Shown: positions 11,480-19,882 of the stretch, one piece after another
Numbering within the stretch: the stretch's first letter is position 1
How the letters are laid out: the number at the start of each line of letters is the position of its first letter
From: Elioraea tepida
GTDB lineage: Bacteria; Pseudomonadota; Alphaproteobacteria; Acetobacterales; Acetobacteraceae
Reading direction: 5' to 3'
Assembly (NCBI RefSeq): GCF_019203965.1
Contig: NZ_CP076448.1
Span: forward strand, 2,805,001-2,869,000
DNA length: 64,000 nt
Notes under the pieces: model-generated
Told to the model about the DNA's origin: nothing
Seen by the model: only the letters and a program-made list of their open reading frames with translations
The model's database searches: none
Made by a program: the position numbers and the translations under genes

Positions 11480-13642
11480 ATGACAGAGCTTTCGCTCTCC
11501 CGCCGCGGCGCGCTCAAGGCCGCTTCCGCCGCTGCCGCCGCGCTCGTTCTGCCCATCTTCGCCGAGGCGCAGCAGCTTCCGAACGACCGGCTGTTCGCTC
11601 CCGCCGAACCCGGGGCGCGGATCGGGCCCCCGATCGCCTATCTGCGAATCGGCCAGGACGGTCGCGCGACCCTCTTCTCGCCGACCACCGAGTGCGGCCA
11701 GGGCACGCATACCGGGCATGCGATGATCTTCGCCGACGAGCTCGGCCTGCCGCTTGAGCATTTCACGGTCGAGGTCGGCCAGCCGGGGCCGGATTTCCGG
11801 CGAATCCAGGGCAACGAGATGAACTCGGGCGGCTCGCTTGGCACGCGCTACTGGTACGGGCCGTTCCGGAAGGTGGCCGCGCAGGCGCGCGAGATGCTGA
11901 TCGCCGCCGCCGCCCGCCGCCTCGGCGTTCCGGCGGGCGAGCTCCGCGCGGCCGACGGGCGGGTGACCCATGCCGCCTCCGGCCGCTCGCTCGGGTTCGG
12001 CGAGCTCGTGGCCGAGGCAATGGCGCTGCCCGTGCCCGAGAACCCGCCGCTCAGGCCTGATAGCGAGCTCCGCTACCTGCGTCGGCCGACGGCCCGGCTC
12101 GACACGCCGGCGAAGGTGACGGGCGCGGCGAAATACGGCTCGGACGTCGTTCTTCCCGGCATGGTCTATGCGGTCGTGAAGCTCTCGCCGGTGTTCCGAG
12201 GAGAGCTCGAGAGTTTTGACCGTTCCTCGATCGCGAACATCCCCGGCATCATCGATGTCGTGCCGCTGCCGAACGGGGTGGCCGTGGTGGCGAACAGCAC
12301 CTGGGCGGCGATCCGCGGGGCGAAAGCGATCTCCCTGCGGTTCAAGCCGACGCCGCATGACGGGCTCGACAGCGCCGCCTTCTCCGCCCGCATGCGCGAG
12401 GCGTTGCGCCGGCCCGGCTTCGTCAACAAGAATGACGGCGATGTCGACGCCGCGCTCGCTTCCGCCGCGCGCGTCGTCGAGGCGACCTACGAGGTGCCCT
12501 ACCTCGCCCACGCCTGCATGGAGACCGACAACTGCACCGCGCGGATCAATGCCGACGGAACGGTCGAGCTCTGGCTGCCGACCCAGCACCAGGATTTCTG
12601 CCAGGGTGCGGTGGCGCGCGTGCTCGGCATTCCGCGCGAGCGAATTACGATCCACACGCAGTGGGCAGGCGGCGGGTTCGGGCGGCGCTACGGATGGGGC
12701 GCGGCGGAGCACGCCGCCGCGGTCGCCAAGGCGGTCGGCCGCCCCGTCAAGCTGATCTGGACGCGCGAGGACGAGATCGGCCAGGGCTACTATCGCCCCG
12801 CCCAGGTTGCGCATATGCGCGCAGGTCTCGACGCGCAGGGGCGCGTGATCGCCTTCCACTTCAAGGCGGCGGGACCCGGCTCGGGAACCGATCTCCGACC
12901 ATATACCATCCGAAACGACTTCGACCCGACCGCCGTTCAGTCGGTCGCCGACACGCGCTATCGCTTCGGCGCCTTCCGAACCGAGTATGTGCGCGTCGAC
13001 GGCCCGCCGATCCCGTGGATCTGGCGCGCCGTGGGCTCCACGCAGTGCGGCTTCTTCGTCGAGTGCTTCCTCGACGAGGTGGCGGCTGCGGCCGGCAAGG
13101 ACCCGCTCGCACTGAGGCGCGAGCTGCTCGCGCATGATGCGCGCGCGCTGAACGTGCTCAACACCGCCGCCGAGAAGGGCGGCTGGGGCAAGCCCGCCCC
13201 AGCAGGTGTGCATCGTGGCATCGCCTATGTCGAGAGCTACGGCAGCTTGGTTGCGGAGGTGGCGGAGGTCTCCGTCACCAACGGCCAGGTCAAGGTGCAC
13301 AAGGTCACGGTCGCGATCGACTGTGGCGAGTTCGTCAACCCAGAGACGATCGCCCAGCAGGCCGAGGGCGGGGTGGTGATGGGCCTCTCCGCGGCGCTGC
13401 ACGAGGAGGTGCCGATCAAGGACGGGCGCGCCGAGGTCACCAACTTCGACGGCTACCGCATCATGCGGATCGGCGAGGCGCCGGTGGTGGAGACGCACAT
13501 CATCCGCTCGGGCCAGACGATCGGCGGGGTGGGCGAGCCGCCGCTTCCGCCCGCCGCTCCGGCGATGGTCAACGCGATCTTTGCCGCCACCGGAAAGCGC
13601 GTCCGCACCCTGCCGGTGGACCGGACCGATCTGAGGACCTGA
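11480..13642 (+). CDS. Molybdopterin-binding subunit of aldehyde/isoquinoline oxidoreductase type (IorB-like)
   Basis: Catalytic subunit of 720 aa, paired with the [2Fe-2S] subunit upstream. The N-terminus MTELSLSRRGALKAAS is a Tat signal (twin Arg) followed by a hydrophobic Ala-rich run and an AEAQ cleavage region, so the holoenzyme is probably exported folded to the periplasm. Family features include the CGQGTHTGHAMIFADEL segment, TGAAKYGSDVVLPGM, the GGGFGRRYGW loop near the cofactor and the C-terminal GGVGEPPLPPAAPAMVNAIFAATGKR, which contains the Glu expected for the catalytic base. Substrate is not predictable: isoquinoline, aldehydes and other N-heterocycles are known for relatives. 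Start ATG 11480 follows GAGGGAGG. Confidence 0.92.
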   Translation: MTELSLSRRGALKAASAAAAALVLPIFAEAQQLPNDRLFAPAEPGARIGPPIAYLRIGQDGRATLFSPTTECGQGTHTGHAMIFADELGLPLEHFTVEVGQPGPDFRRIQGNEMNSGGSLGTRYWYGPFRKVAAQAREMLIAAAARRLGVPAGELRAADGRVTHAASGRSLGFGELVAEAMALPVPENPPLRPDSELRYLRRPTARLDTPAKVTGAAKYGSDVVLPGMVYAVVKLSPVFRGELESFDRSSIANIPGIIDVVPLPNGVAVVANSTWAAIRGAKAISLRFKPTPHDGLDSAAFSARMREALRRPGFVNKNDGDVDAALASAARVVEATYEVPYLAHACMETDNCTARINADGTVELWLPTQHQDFCQGAVARVLGIPRERITIHTQWAGGGFGRRYGWGAAEHAAAVAKAVGRPVKLIWTREDEIGQGYYRPAQVAHMRAGLDAQGRVIAFHFKAAGPGSGTDLRPYTIRNDFDPTAVQSVADTRYRFGAFRTEYVRVDGPPIPWIWRAVGSTQCGFFVECFLDEVAAAAGKDPLALRRELLAHDARALNVLNTAAEKGGWGKPAPAGVHRGIAYVESYGSLVAEVAEVSVTNGQVKVHKVTVAIDCGEFVNPETIAQQAEGGVVMGLSAALHEEVPIKDGRAEVTNFDGYRIMRIGEAPVVETHIIRSGQTIGGVGEPPLPPAAPAMVNAIFAATGKRVRTLPVDRTDLRT

Positions 13643-13661
13643 TCCGCTTCCGCTCGCCGGC

Positions 13662-13680
13662 GCCTCCTTTTTCGGGAGGC
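13662..13680. terminator. Short hairpin after the molybdenum hydroxylase operon
   Basis: GCCTCC and GGAGGC form a 6-bp stem with a T-rich loop 20 nt after the stop codon. The run of Ts is inside the loop, not after the stem, so termination is uncertain. Confidence 0.3.
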
Positions 13681-13817
13681 TGCGAGAGGGCGATTCGGCT
13701 GTCAGCACGGCGATTCTCTTGCCGGCGAGCTGCACCTGTCACCATTCCGCGCGTGACGGCGGCATCGGCGCGTGGCGTCGTTACGCCTCCTCTCACGGTT
13801 GCGAAGGGAGAAGGGTG

Positions 13818-14645
13818 ATGGAAAACGAGCCAGGCGGCCCCGACGTGCTGCCCCGCATATGGGAGCCAGACGCCAGGGTTGGCGACATGCTCCGGGGCCG
13901 AAGGGGGCTTGTGGTCGGGATCGCCAACGAGCACTCGATCGCCTTCGGCTGCGCGGCCACGCTGCGCGCCCTGGGGGCCGAGATCGGGGTCACCTATCTG
14001 AATGAGAAGGCGGAGCGCTTCGTCCGCCCGCTCGCGGAACGGCTCGAGGCGTCTCTCTGCCTGCCGCTCGATGTTGAGCGGCCGGGCGAGCTCGAAGCGG
14101 TGTTCGAGACGATCCGGCAACGCTGGGGGCGGCTTGATTTCGTGGTCCACTCGATCGCCTTCGCGCCGCGCGAGGACCTGCACGGGCGGGTGATCGACGT
14201 CTCGGCCGAGGGCTTCGCCCGGGCGATGCACATCTCCTGCTGGTCGTTCCTGCGCATGGCGCATCTCGCCGAGCCGCTGATGACGGAAGGCGGCGTGCTC
14301 GTGACGATGAGCTATTACGGGGCCGACAAGGTGGTCGAGAACTACAACATCATGGGGCCGGTAAAGGCGGCGCTTGAGGCCTCGGTGCGCTACGCGGCGA
14401 ACGAGCTCGGGGCCAAGGGCATCCGCGTGTTCGCTCTCTCGCCCGGGCCGCTGAGGACACGCGCGGCGAGCGGGATCGCGCATTTCGACGAGCTGATCGA
14501 GAGGGCGAGGGAGCGCGCGCCGCAAGGCCGGCTTGTCGACATCGCCGAGGTCGGCCGTGTGTGCGCTTTCCTTGTCAGCCCCGCCTCCTCGGGCATGACC
14601 GGCGACACGATCTATGTCGATGCCGGGCTGCACAACGTCGCCTGA
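13818..14645 (+). CDS. fabI: Enoyl-[acyl-carrier-protein] reductase FabI
   Basis: NADH-dependent enoyl-ACP reductase, 275 aa, catalysing the last step of each fatty-acid elongation cycle. It shows the FabI version of the SDR fold: GIANEHSIAFGCA in place of the classic GxxxGxG, the HSIAFAPREDLHGR segment, and the catalytic Tyr/Lys in YYGADKVVENYNIMGPVKAAL, where Y and K have FabI spacing. SPGPLRTRAASGI and the C-terminal GDTIYVDAG also match. Start ATG 13818 has GGGAGAAGGG upstream. The N-terminus is about 20 residues longer than most FabI proteins. Alphaproteobacteria often carry two fabI copies; this could be either. Confidence 0.93.
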   Translation: MENEPGGPDVLPRIWEPDARVGDMLRGRRGLVVGIANEHSIAFGCAATLRALGAEIGVTYLNEKAERFVRPLAERLEASLCLPLDVERPGELEAVFETIRQRWGRLDFVVHSIAFAPREDLHGRVIDVSAEGFARAMHISCWSFLRMAHLAEPLMTEGGVLVTMSYYGADKVVENYNIMGPVKAALEASVRYAANELGAKGIRVFALSPGPLRTRAASGIAHFDELIERARERAPQGRLVDIAEVGRVCAFLVSPASSGMTGDTIYVDAGLHNVA

Positions 14646-14759
14646 GCGCGAGGCGCCGGGGGGCGACGGCCTGGGCCGAGATGCCTGGCGCGCGTCTGCA
14701 AACGCGAGGCGCTGCCGTCCGGCTCGATCGCGTGTGTGGCTTCTCCGAGCCGCGCGAGA

Positions 14760-15212
14760 TCAAGCAAGCGGCCGCGCGAGCCACACGAGCCGTGTGCGCA
14801 CAAAGCCGAGCCGGCCATAGAAGTCGAGCGCGGGCCCGTTCGTTTCGTCGGCGAGGAGGGCGAGCCGGACGGCACCCTGGGCTTGCGCCCAGGCTTCCGC
14901 CGCGGCAATCAGGCGACGCCCCACCCCCTTGCCGCGATGGGCCGAGTCCACGACGACATCCTCGATCCCCGCCGAGAGGCCGCCGCAGGCGGTCGAGACC
15001 GTGAGCTGCGCCGTCGTCATGCCGATCACACGGCCCTCGCGCTCCGCCACGAGCACGACCGAGCCCTCGCGGCCGAGAAGCATCGCAAGCCCGCGCGCCT
15101 GCACCGCGGGGTCGATCGCGAAATCCGCCTCGATCGCGAACAGTTGCGCGAGCAGCCTGACCATGGCCGGGATGTCCTCGTGCGTGGCCTCGCGGAGCGT
15201 GATCTCCGTCAT
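14760..15212 (-). CDS. GNAT-family N-acetyltransferase
   Basis: A 150-aa acetyl-CoA-dependent acyltransferase. The N-terminus MTEITLREATHEDIP is the usual first beta strand and turn of GNAT domains. Motif A is clear as VDSAHRGKGVGRRLI, matching the acetyl-CoA pyrophosphate-binding Q/RxxGxG/A, and the C-terminal motif B is ALDFYGRLGFVRT. The start ATG at 15212 was preferred because the family begins there; the open frame extends 39 codons further upstream without homology. The acceptor substrate is unknown. It converges on fabI and diverges from the 3-hydroxybutyrate dehydrogenase gene. Confidence 0.85.
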   Translation of the reverse strand: MTEITLREATHEDIPAMVRLLAQLFAIEADFAIDPAVQARGLAMLLGREGSVVLVAEREGRVIGMTTAQLTVSTACGGLSAGIEDVVVDSAHRGKGVGRRLIAAAEAWAQAQGAVRLALLADETNGPALDFYGRLGFVRTRLVWLARPLA

Positions 15213-15387
15213 GTGCTCGTGAACCTCGCTCAAGCCGGAATGCGCTCGTCCGGCACCCTCGGCTCGCGCACGGCACGTCTCTCCATCCTGCCTCCTCCGG
15301 GTCCATTCCACCTCGGGATCGTGCCCCACGATGACGGCAAAGCCGCGCTCTGCTAAGGCCCGGCATCATGCGAGGGGAGCGGACAGC

Positions 15388-16167
15388 ATGCGTCTGAGGG
15401 AGAAGGTCGCCATCGTCACGGGGGCGGCGGGCGGCATCGGCCGGGAGATCGCGCGCGCGTTCCTGCGCGAGGGGGCGAAGGTCGCGATCGCCGACCTCAA
15501 AGGCGATGTGGCGAGTGCCACGGCGGCGGAGCTCGACCCCACTGGCACGAGGGCAATCGGCGTGGCGATGGACGTGACAGACGAGGCGCAGGTGGAGGCG
15601 GGGACTGCTCATGTGGTCGAGCGGTTCGGGCGGCTCGACATTCTCGTCAGCAACGCGGGCATCCAGGTGGTCGCGCCCGTCGTCGAGTTCGCGTTCGCGG
15701 ACTGGCGGCGGGTCATTGCCACGCATCTCGACGGCGCCTTCCTCACCACCCGCGCCGCGCTCAGGCAGATGTATCGTCAGAAGAGCGGCAGCATCATCTA
15801 CATGGGCTCAGTGCACTCGAAGGTCGCCTCCGTCCTGAAGGCGCCGTATGTGGCGGCGAAGCACGGGCTGATTGGGCTTGCGCGCGTGGTCGCGAAGGAA
15901 GGGGCGGAGCACGGCGTGCGTGCCAACGTGATCTGCCCGGGCTTCGTGCGCACCCCTCTCGTTGAGAAGCAGATCCCCGAACAGGCCGCTCTTCTCGGCC
16001 TCACCGAGGAGGAGGTGGTTCGGAAGGTCATGCTGAAGGACACGGTGGACGGCGAGTTCACCACGCTCGCCGACGTCGCCGAATGCGCGGTGTTCTTCGC
16101 CGGGTTCGAGTCGGCCGCGCTCACCGGCCAATCGATCATCGTCAGCCACGGCTGGACGATGGAGTAG
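15388..16167 (+). CDS. 3-hydroxybutyrate dehydrogenase (SDR)
   Basis: NAD-dependent short-chain dehydrogenase, 259 aa, interconverting D-3-hydroxybutyrate and acetoacetate during PHB turnover. SDR motifs: the cofactor loop TGAAGGIGRE, NAG in SNAGIQVV, the catalytic Ser in GSVHSKVAS and YVAAK. The run HSKVASVLKAPYVAAKHG with CPGFVRTPLVEKQIPEQA is typical of the PHB-linked BdhA/HbdH group and separates it from general SDRs. The ATG at 15388 follows GAGGGGAG; an upstream in-frame ATG at 15331 gives a basic extension not seen in the family. No phasin or PHB synthase gene lies nearby. Confidence 0.87.
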   Translation: MRLREKVAIVTGAAGGIGREIARAFLREGAKVAIADLKGDVASATAAELDPTGTRAIGVAMDVTDEAQVEAGTAHVVERFGRLDILVSNAGIQVVAPVVEFAFADWRRVIATHLDGAFLTTRAALRQMYRQKSGSIIYMGSVHSKVASVLKAPYVAAKHGLIGLARVVAKEGAEHGVRANVICPGFVRTPLVEKQIPEQAALLGLTEEEVVRKVMLKDTVDGEFTTLADVAECAVFFAGFESAALTGQSIIVSHGWTME

Positions 16168-16367
16168 CGCCCGGCGTTCCGCTGATGCCGCCGTCGGGTG
16201 CCGCGAGCGGGCAGGTTCGGAACCCTTCGGTCGGCACGTGCCGTGCGAGGCATGACGTGGGAGATGGGTCCTGCTTGCCGTTGCGCTCATGCTCTGCCGC
16301 CCGAACGGAGCCCTTTCGCCGCGGCAGGGTTCGCCAGATCCTCTCGCTGCTGCGGGGTGTGGCAGGG

Positions 16368-16387
16368 CCTTTTCGTTGCCGAAAAGG
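16368..16387. terminator. Hairpin between convergent genes
   Basis: A perfect 8-bp stem CCTTTTCG-TTGC-CGAAAAGG in the 253-nt gap between the 3-hydroxybutyrate dehydrogenase stop and the CDF exporter stop. It is symmetrical and could serve both strands. There is no run of Ts on either side. The rest of the gap shows nothing recognisable. Confidence 0.5.
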
Positions 16388-16420
16388 AAGCAAAACACAC
16401 CCCCGGGCTGAAGCGCCCGC

Positions 16421-17353
16421 TCAGCCTCCCGCGGCGGGGCAGGTCGGGCCGTCGCCGCGTTCGACCTGGAGCGTTGCGCGCGCAATCCCGAAGCGCGCCT
16501 TGAGCTCGGCCGCGATGCGGGAGAGGAATGCGTCGCCGGGGTGGCCGTCCGGCATCACGAGATGCGCCGTCATCTCGCTCACGGTCGTACTGTGCGCCCG
16601 GATGCGCAGGTCGTGCACCTCCGCCACACCGGGTTGCGAGGCGAGAAAGCTGCGCACCGCCGTGGCATCCACCTCAGGCGGCACGCCATCCATCGCAAGA
16701 TGCAGGGCCTCGTGCAGGAGGCGGAGTGCGGTCACGGCAATGACGAGGCCGACCGCGAGCGCCACGAGAGGATCGATGACCGACCATCCTGTTGCGAGGA
16801 TGACGAGAGCCGAGGCGACCACGGCGGCCGACACGGCGCCGTCCGCGGCCATGTGCAGAAAAGCGCCGCGTGCGTTGAGGTCATGCGCACCATGGCTTCG
16901 GAACAGAAGCGCTGTGCCGATGTTCACGCCGATCCCGACCGTGGCGACCACGAGCACGGGCAGGCCGGGAACCTCGGCAGGCGCGGCGAGCCGGTCGAGA
17001 GCCTCGAGCGTCACCGCCCCGACGCCGACAAGGATCGCGGCGGCGTTGAGAATGGCGGCAAGGATTGGCGCCCGGCCGAAACCATAGGTGTGCCGCGCGT
17101 CCGGCTTCAGGCGCCCTGCCGCAGCGGCGCCCCAGGCGATCAGAAGTCCGCCGACATCGGTGAGGTTGTGCGCTGCGTCGGTGAGCAGGGCGAGCGAGCC
17201 GAACCACAGCCCCGCCGCGGCCTCAAGCAACGTGTAGCCGAGATTGAGCGCGACGCCGAAGCGGAACGCCGCGCTGAGGCTGATCCCGGGCGGTGCGCCG
17301 CCGTGCCCTGCCGGATGGTTGCCGTGGTGGGAGCGTCCGATGCCCGCGCTCAA
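16421..17353 (-). CDS. Cation diffusion facilitator (CDF) metal exporter
   Basis: Proton-coupled divalent metal exporter of the CzcD/ZitB type, 310 aa. The His-rich N-terminus (HHGNHPAGHGG) leads into six predicted membrane helices. The transport-site motifs are present: DAAHNLTDV in the second helix and HMAADGAVS in the fifth, giving the HxxxD pairs, with HTYGFGRAPILAA between. A C-terminal cytoplasmic dimer domain follows. Its ATG overlaps the stop of the upstream mini-thioredoxin gene (ATGA), making it the last gene of the arsR operon. CDF exporters usually move Zn, Co or Cd; the company of an ArsR repressor and an ArsP-like permease is unusual. Metal specificity cannot be read from the motifs alone. 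Confidence 0.9.
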   Translation of the reverse strand: MSAGIGRSHHGNHPAGHGGAPPGISLSAAFRFGVALNLGYTLLEAAAGLWFGSLALLTDAAHNLTDVGGLLIAWGAAAAGRLKPDARHTYGFGRAPILAAILNAAAILVGVGAVTLEALDRLAAPAEVPGLPVLVVATVGIGVNIGTALLFRSHGAHDLNARGAFLHMAADGAVSAAVVASALVILATGWSVIDPLVALAVGLVIAVTALRLLHEALHLAMDGVPPEVDATAVRSFLASQPGVAEVHDLRIRAHSTTVSEMTAHLVMPDGHPGDAFLSRIAAELKARFGIARATLQVERGDGPTCPAAGG

Positions 17354-17586
17354 GCGGTGATCCAGCGCACCAGATCCTCGGCCTTCGGCAGGCCTCCAGC
17401 ATGGACGATCTTCCCGTCCACGACGATCCCGGGTGTCGACGCGATGCCGTACCCGGCGATCTCAGCATAGTCCGTCACTTTGGTGACGGTCACGTCAACG
17501 CCAGCCTGGGCGGCGGCATCCTTCACCATCTGCACCACGGTCTCACAGCGCTTGCAGCCAGGCCCGAGCACCTTGACGTCCTTCAT
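17350..17586 (-). CDS. Mini-thioredoxin / redox-active disulfide protein (TM0996 type)
   Basis: A 78-aa thioredoxin-fold protein without signal peptide. The active site is CKRC (MKDVKVLGPGCKRC, Cys at 11 and 14), followed by the STPGIVVDGKIVHAG cis-Pro segment. Such proteins of 75-80 aa are commonly encoded beside DUF318/ArsP-type permeases, where they are thought to supply or reduce thiols for the exported arsenical or metal; that role is inference. It sits 12 nt after the permease and overlaps the CDF exporter by 4 nt, so all three are one translational unit. Confidence 0.88.
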   Translation of the reverse strand: MKDVKVLGPGCKRCETVVQMVKDAAAQAGVDVTVTKVTDYAEIAGYGIASTPGIVVDGKIVHAGGLPKAEDLVRWITA

Positions 17587-17598
17587 GGCGCGCTCTCC

Positions 17599-18642
17599 TC
17601 AGGCGAACAGCAGGTTGAACAGGAACCCGACCGCAAGGATACCGACACCGACCACTGCGACGAACACCGCGATCAACTTTACCGACAGCACCTTGCGGAG
17701 GATGATCATTTCCGGCAGCGAGAGCGCGATCACGCTCATCATGAAGGCGAGCACGGTGCCGAGCGCCGCCCCCTTTCCGAGCAGAGCCTCGACGACCGAA
17801 ATGATGCCCGCCGCGTTGGAATACATCGGAATCCCGACGATCACGGCAGCGGGAACCGACCACCACGCTTCCTTCCCCATGATTGAGGCGAGAAGATCCT
17901 CCGGCACATAGCCGTGGATCAGCGCCCCGGCGGCGATCCCGGCGATCACCGAGTACCAGACCCGGCCGACGATCTCGCGCACGGCATCGAGCCCGGCGAC
18001 CAAGCGTTCCCCCAGCGTGGGTCTTGTCCGGGGCAGATCAGCCGCTCCGGCATGGATGCGCAGCACCCACGGCTCCAGCCACGCCTCCAGTTTCAGCCTG
18101 CCGATCACCCATCCGGCGACGACGGCAAGCATCAGACCGAACGCGAGATAGGACAGCGCCACTCTCCAGCCCACCAGGGCGAACAGCAGCCCGAGGGCGA
18201 CCTCGTTCACCATCGGCGCGGCAATCAGGAACGAGAAGGTGACGCCGAGTGGCACACCGGCCGAGACGAAGCCAATGAACAGAGGCACCGCGGAGCACGA
18301 GCAGAAGGGTGTCACGATGCCGAGCGCTGCGGCCATCGCATTGCCCACGCCCTCGCGCCTGCCGGCGAGGAGCGCACGCGTGCGTTCCGCCGAGAACCAG
18401 GTCCGCACGATGCCCATGCCGAACACGACCAGCGTGAGCAGCAGGAGCACTTTCGGCGCATCGTAGAAGAAGAAGGCGAGTGCCTCGCCAAGCCGGGACT
18501 GCCGTTCGACCGGGAGCAGCGAGACCACCCATTCGGAAAACGGGACAAGCTGGCTGTACAGCACAGCCCAGGCGGCGACGGCGCCCAGCGCTGCGGCCGG
18601 CCGCGCTGCCGAGACCATTTTCGCTTGGGTGGCGGCGCTCAT
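17599..18642 (-). CDS. DUF318/ArsP-family permease
   Basis: Polytopic inner-membrane permease, 347 aa, about 8-10 predicted helices. The family hallmark TPFCSCSAVPLFIGF is present with its Cys pair, as are AAPMVNEVAL and GIPMYSNAAGI, the second half of the internal repeat. ArsP members export trivalent organoarsenicals; other members have unknown cargo. The start at 18642 overlaps the stop of the ArsR gene by 4 nt (ATGA). An in-frame extension upstream has no hydrophobic or family character and was excluded. The operon setting (repressor, permease, mini-thioredoxin, CDF) supports metal or metalloid stress. The actual substrate remains inference. Confidence 0.88.
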   Translation of the reverse strand: MSAATQAKMVSAARPAAALGAVAAWAVLYSQLVPFSEWVVSLLPVERQSRLGEALAFFFYDAPKVLLLLTLVVFGMGIVRTWFSAERTRALLAGRREGVGNAMAAALGIVTPFCSCSAVPLFIGFVSAGVPLGVTFSFLIAAPMVNEVALGLLFALVGWRVALSYLAFGLMLAVVAGWVIGRLKLEAWLEPWVLRIHAGAADLPRTRPTLGERLVAGLDAVREIVGRVWYSVIAGIAAGALIHGYVPEDLLASIMGKEAWWSVPAAVIVGIPMYSNAAGIISVVEALLGKGAALGTVLAFMMSVIALSLPEMIILRKVLSVKLIAVFVAVVGVGILAVGFLFNLLFA

Positions 18643-18944
18643 GTCGTGACGCGCCCTCGGGCTTGGGTTTCGGTGAGGTCGAGCGCGGCGTCGATCAGGC
18701 GACGGACGGAATGCGGCATCGCGCCGTTGAGCCGGTCGCGCACAAGCTGCGCGTCGCGCCGGTCCGTCACAAGGCCTGGCTGCAGAAAGGCGGCCAGATG
18801 GCCCGACATGCGCGACTGGCTGGCGCCGAGCGCTGCGACGAGCTCGCACACGCAGCCTTCGCCCCGTCCGCGGAGAAGCCCGAGTGCGGCGAGACGCCTC
18901 GCGTCAGCACGGGCAGAGAAGATAGCGACCGGCTCCGACACCAC
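18639..18944 (-). CDS. ArsR/SmtB-family transcriptional repressor
   Basis: Winged-helix metal-sensing repressor, 101 aa. The segment GEGCVCELVAALGASQSRMSGHLA contains the helix-turn-helix with a CVCEL motif, matching the ELCVCDL As(III)-binding site of classical ArsR, whose two Cys plus a third ligand sense arsenite. No obvious third Cys is visible. It is the first gene of a four-gene operon and overlaps the permease by 4 nt. The start is a GTG at 18944 (a second GTG follows at once) preceded by AAAGGGG. A dyad 15 nt upstream is its likely operator. Arsenite, organoarsenical, antimonite or a divalent metal could be the inducer. Confidence 0.88.
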   Translation of the reverse strand: MVSEPVAIFSARADARRLAALGLLRGRGEGCVCELVAALGASQSRMSGHLAAFLQPGLVTDRRDAQLVRDRLNGAMPHSVRRLIDAALDLTETQARGRVTT

Positions 18945-19353
18945 GCCCCTTTATGCCGTATTGCGCAGATGCGCATTGACGCAGGTCAAGAGCGCAGGAG
19001 AGCGGATCGGGAGGCCATGCGGGATGTGCCGCGTGTCCGGCCGCCGAACCCATGCGGCAACGGCGGACGCGACGAGACCCCTCTCAGACCTCGGTCGGTT
19101 CGCCCTCCGCGCGCGGCATCACGCATCGGCCGCCCGCGCCGACCGGATGCCTTGCAAGGCGGAGCGTGGCATGCTTCGCGGCGCGGCCAAACTGCGGGCG
19201 GGGAGGGGCGCGGAGGCTTGGATCTTGCGCGCCGCCTTGCTGCCGACGGGGGCCCGGCGCCGCTGGGTGGCCCGGCCGTTGCGGCCCGAGGCGTGTGATC
19301 GCCCCCGCGCTCCGACCGCTGCAGAGACGGCTGCACTGACGGAGACCGTGCCG
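18945..19353. other. 409-nt region without a convincing gene
   Basis: Apart from the ArsR operator next to the repressor gene, I see no gene here. Open frames on both strands are Arg/Pro/Gly-rich and show no family character, consistent with chance frames in GC-rich DNA. The final 30 nt form the leader of the small monooxygenase gene at 19354. Confidence 0.6.
18959..18978. promoter_or_regulatory. Candidate ArsR operator dyad
   Basis: TGCGCA-GA-TGCGCA, extended symmetrically by A/T on both sides (ATTGCGCAGATGCGCATT), lies 15 nt upstream of the arsR start codon. Each half is itself palindromic. Alternating purine-pyrimidine dyads of this sort at the promoter are typical ArsR/SmtB operators. 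Autoregulation is inferred. Confidence 0.6.
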
Positions 19354-19683
19354 ATGTTTGTTGCCGCCAATCGCTTCCGCGTCATCCCGGCCGAGACCGA
19401 ACGCTTTGAGGCCGCCTGGCTGAACCGGGAGAGCCATATCCGCGAGGTGCCCGGGTTCGTGACGTTCCACCTGCTTCGGGGGCCTGCGGCCGAGGACCAT
19501 GTGCTCTACTCCTCTTTCACGCTCTGGCGGTCGCGGGCGGATTTCGAGGCATGGACGCGGTCGGAGGCGTTCCGCCGCGCCCATGCCGGTGCGGGGGAGG
19601 CGAAGCCGATGACGCTCGGCCCGCCGCAGTTCGAGGGGTTCGACGTGCTGCAGACGATCGAAGCCCAGGCCGTCACGACGTGA
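19354..19683 (+). CDS. Antibiotic biosynthesis monooxygenase (ABM) domain protein, HmoA-like
   Basis: A 109-aa dimeric alpha+beta barrel protein. MFVAANRFRVIPAETERFEAAW, the segment ESHIREVPGFVTFHLLRG and SSFTLWRSRADFEAWTRSEAFRRAH are the classic ABM/HmoA pattern (N-x-F at the start, W-x-S and FxxWxxSxxFxxAH in the second half). Relatives include heme-degrading monooxygenases IsdG/HmoA, which use the conserved Asn, Trp and His; His is present in FRRAHAG. Heme degradation is possible but not proven from sequence. The start ATG at 19354 has a GGAG upstream. The gene stands alone, convergent with the histidine kinase gene. Confidence 0.85.
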   Translation: MFVAANRFRVIPAETERFEAAWLNRESHIREVPGFVTFHLLRGPAAEDHVLYSSFTLWRSRADFEAWTRSEAFRRAHAGAGEAKPMTLGPPQFEGFDVLQTIEAQAVTT

Positions 19684-19882
19684 GGCGTCCTGGGCGACCG
19701 CACGCCCCGCTTGCGGTCCGCTCGGGGCGGTGGCGGCGTTCGGCGCTGCTGCGTCGTCCAGGGTCGCCCGCCCGCTTTACATCACGGGCGGGAGGCTCTG
19801 GGTCGAGGGTGCAGGCTGACCCGCCCCGTGTCGATGCCTGGCCGCCCGCGGGCTGCGGAGACGCTGCGCCGAGGGCCCGGCG

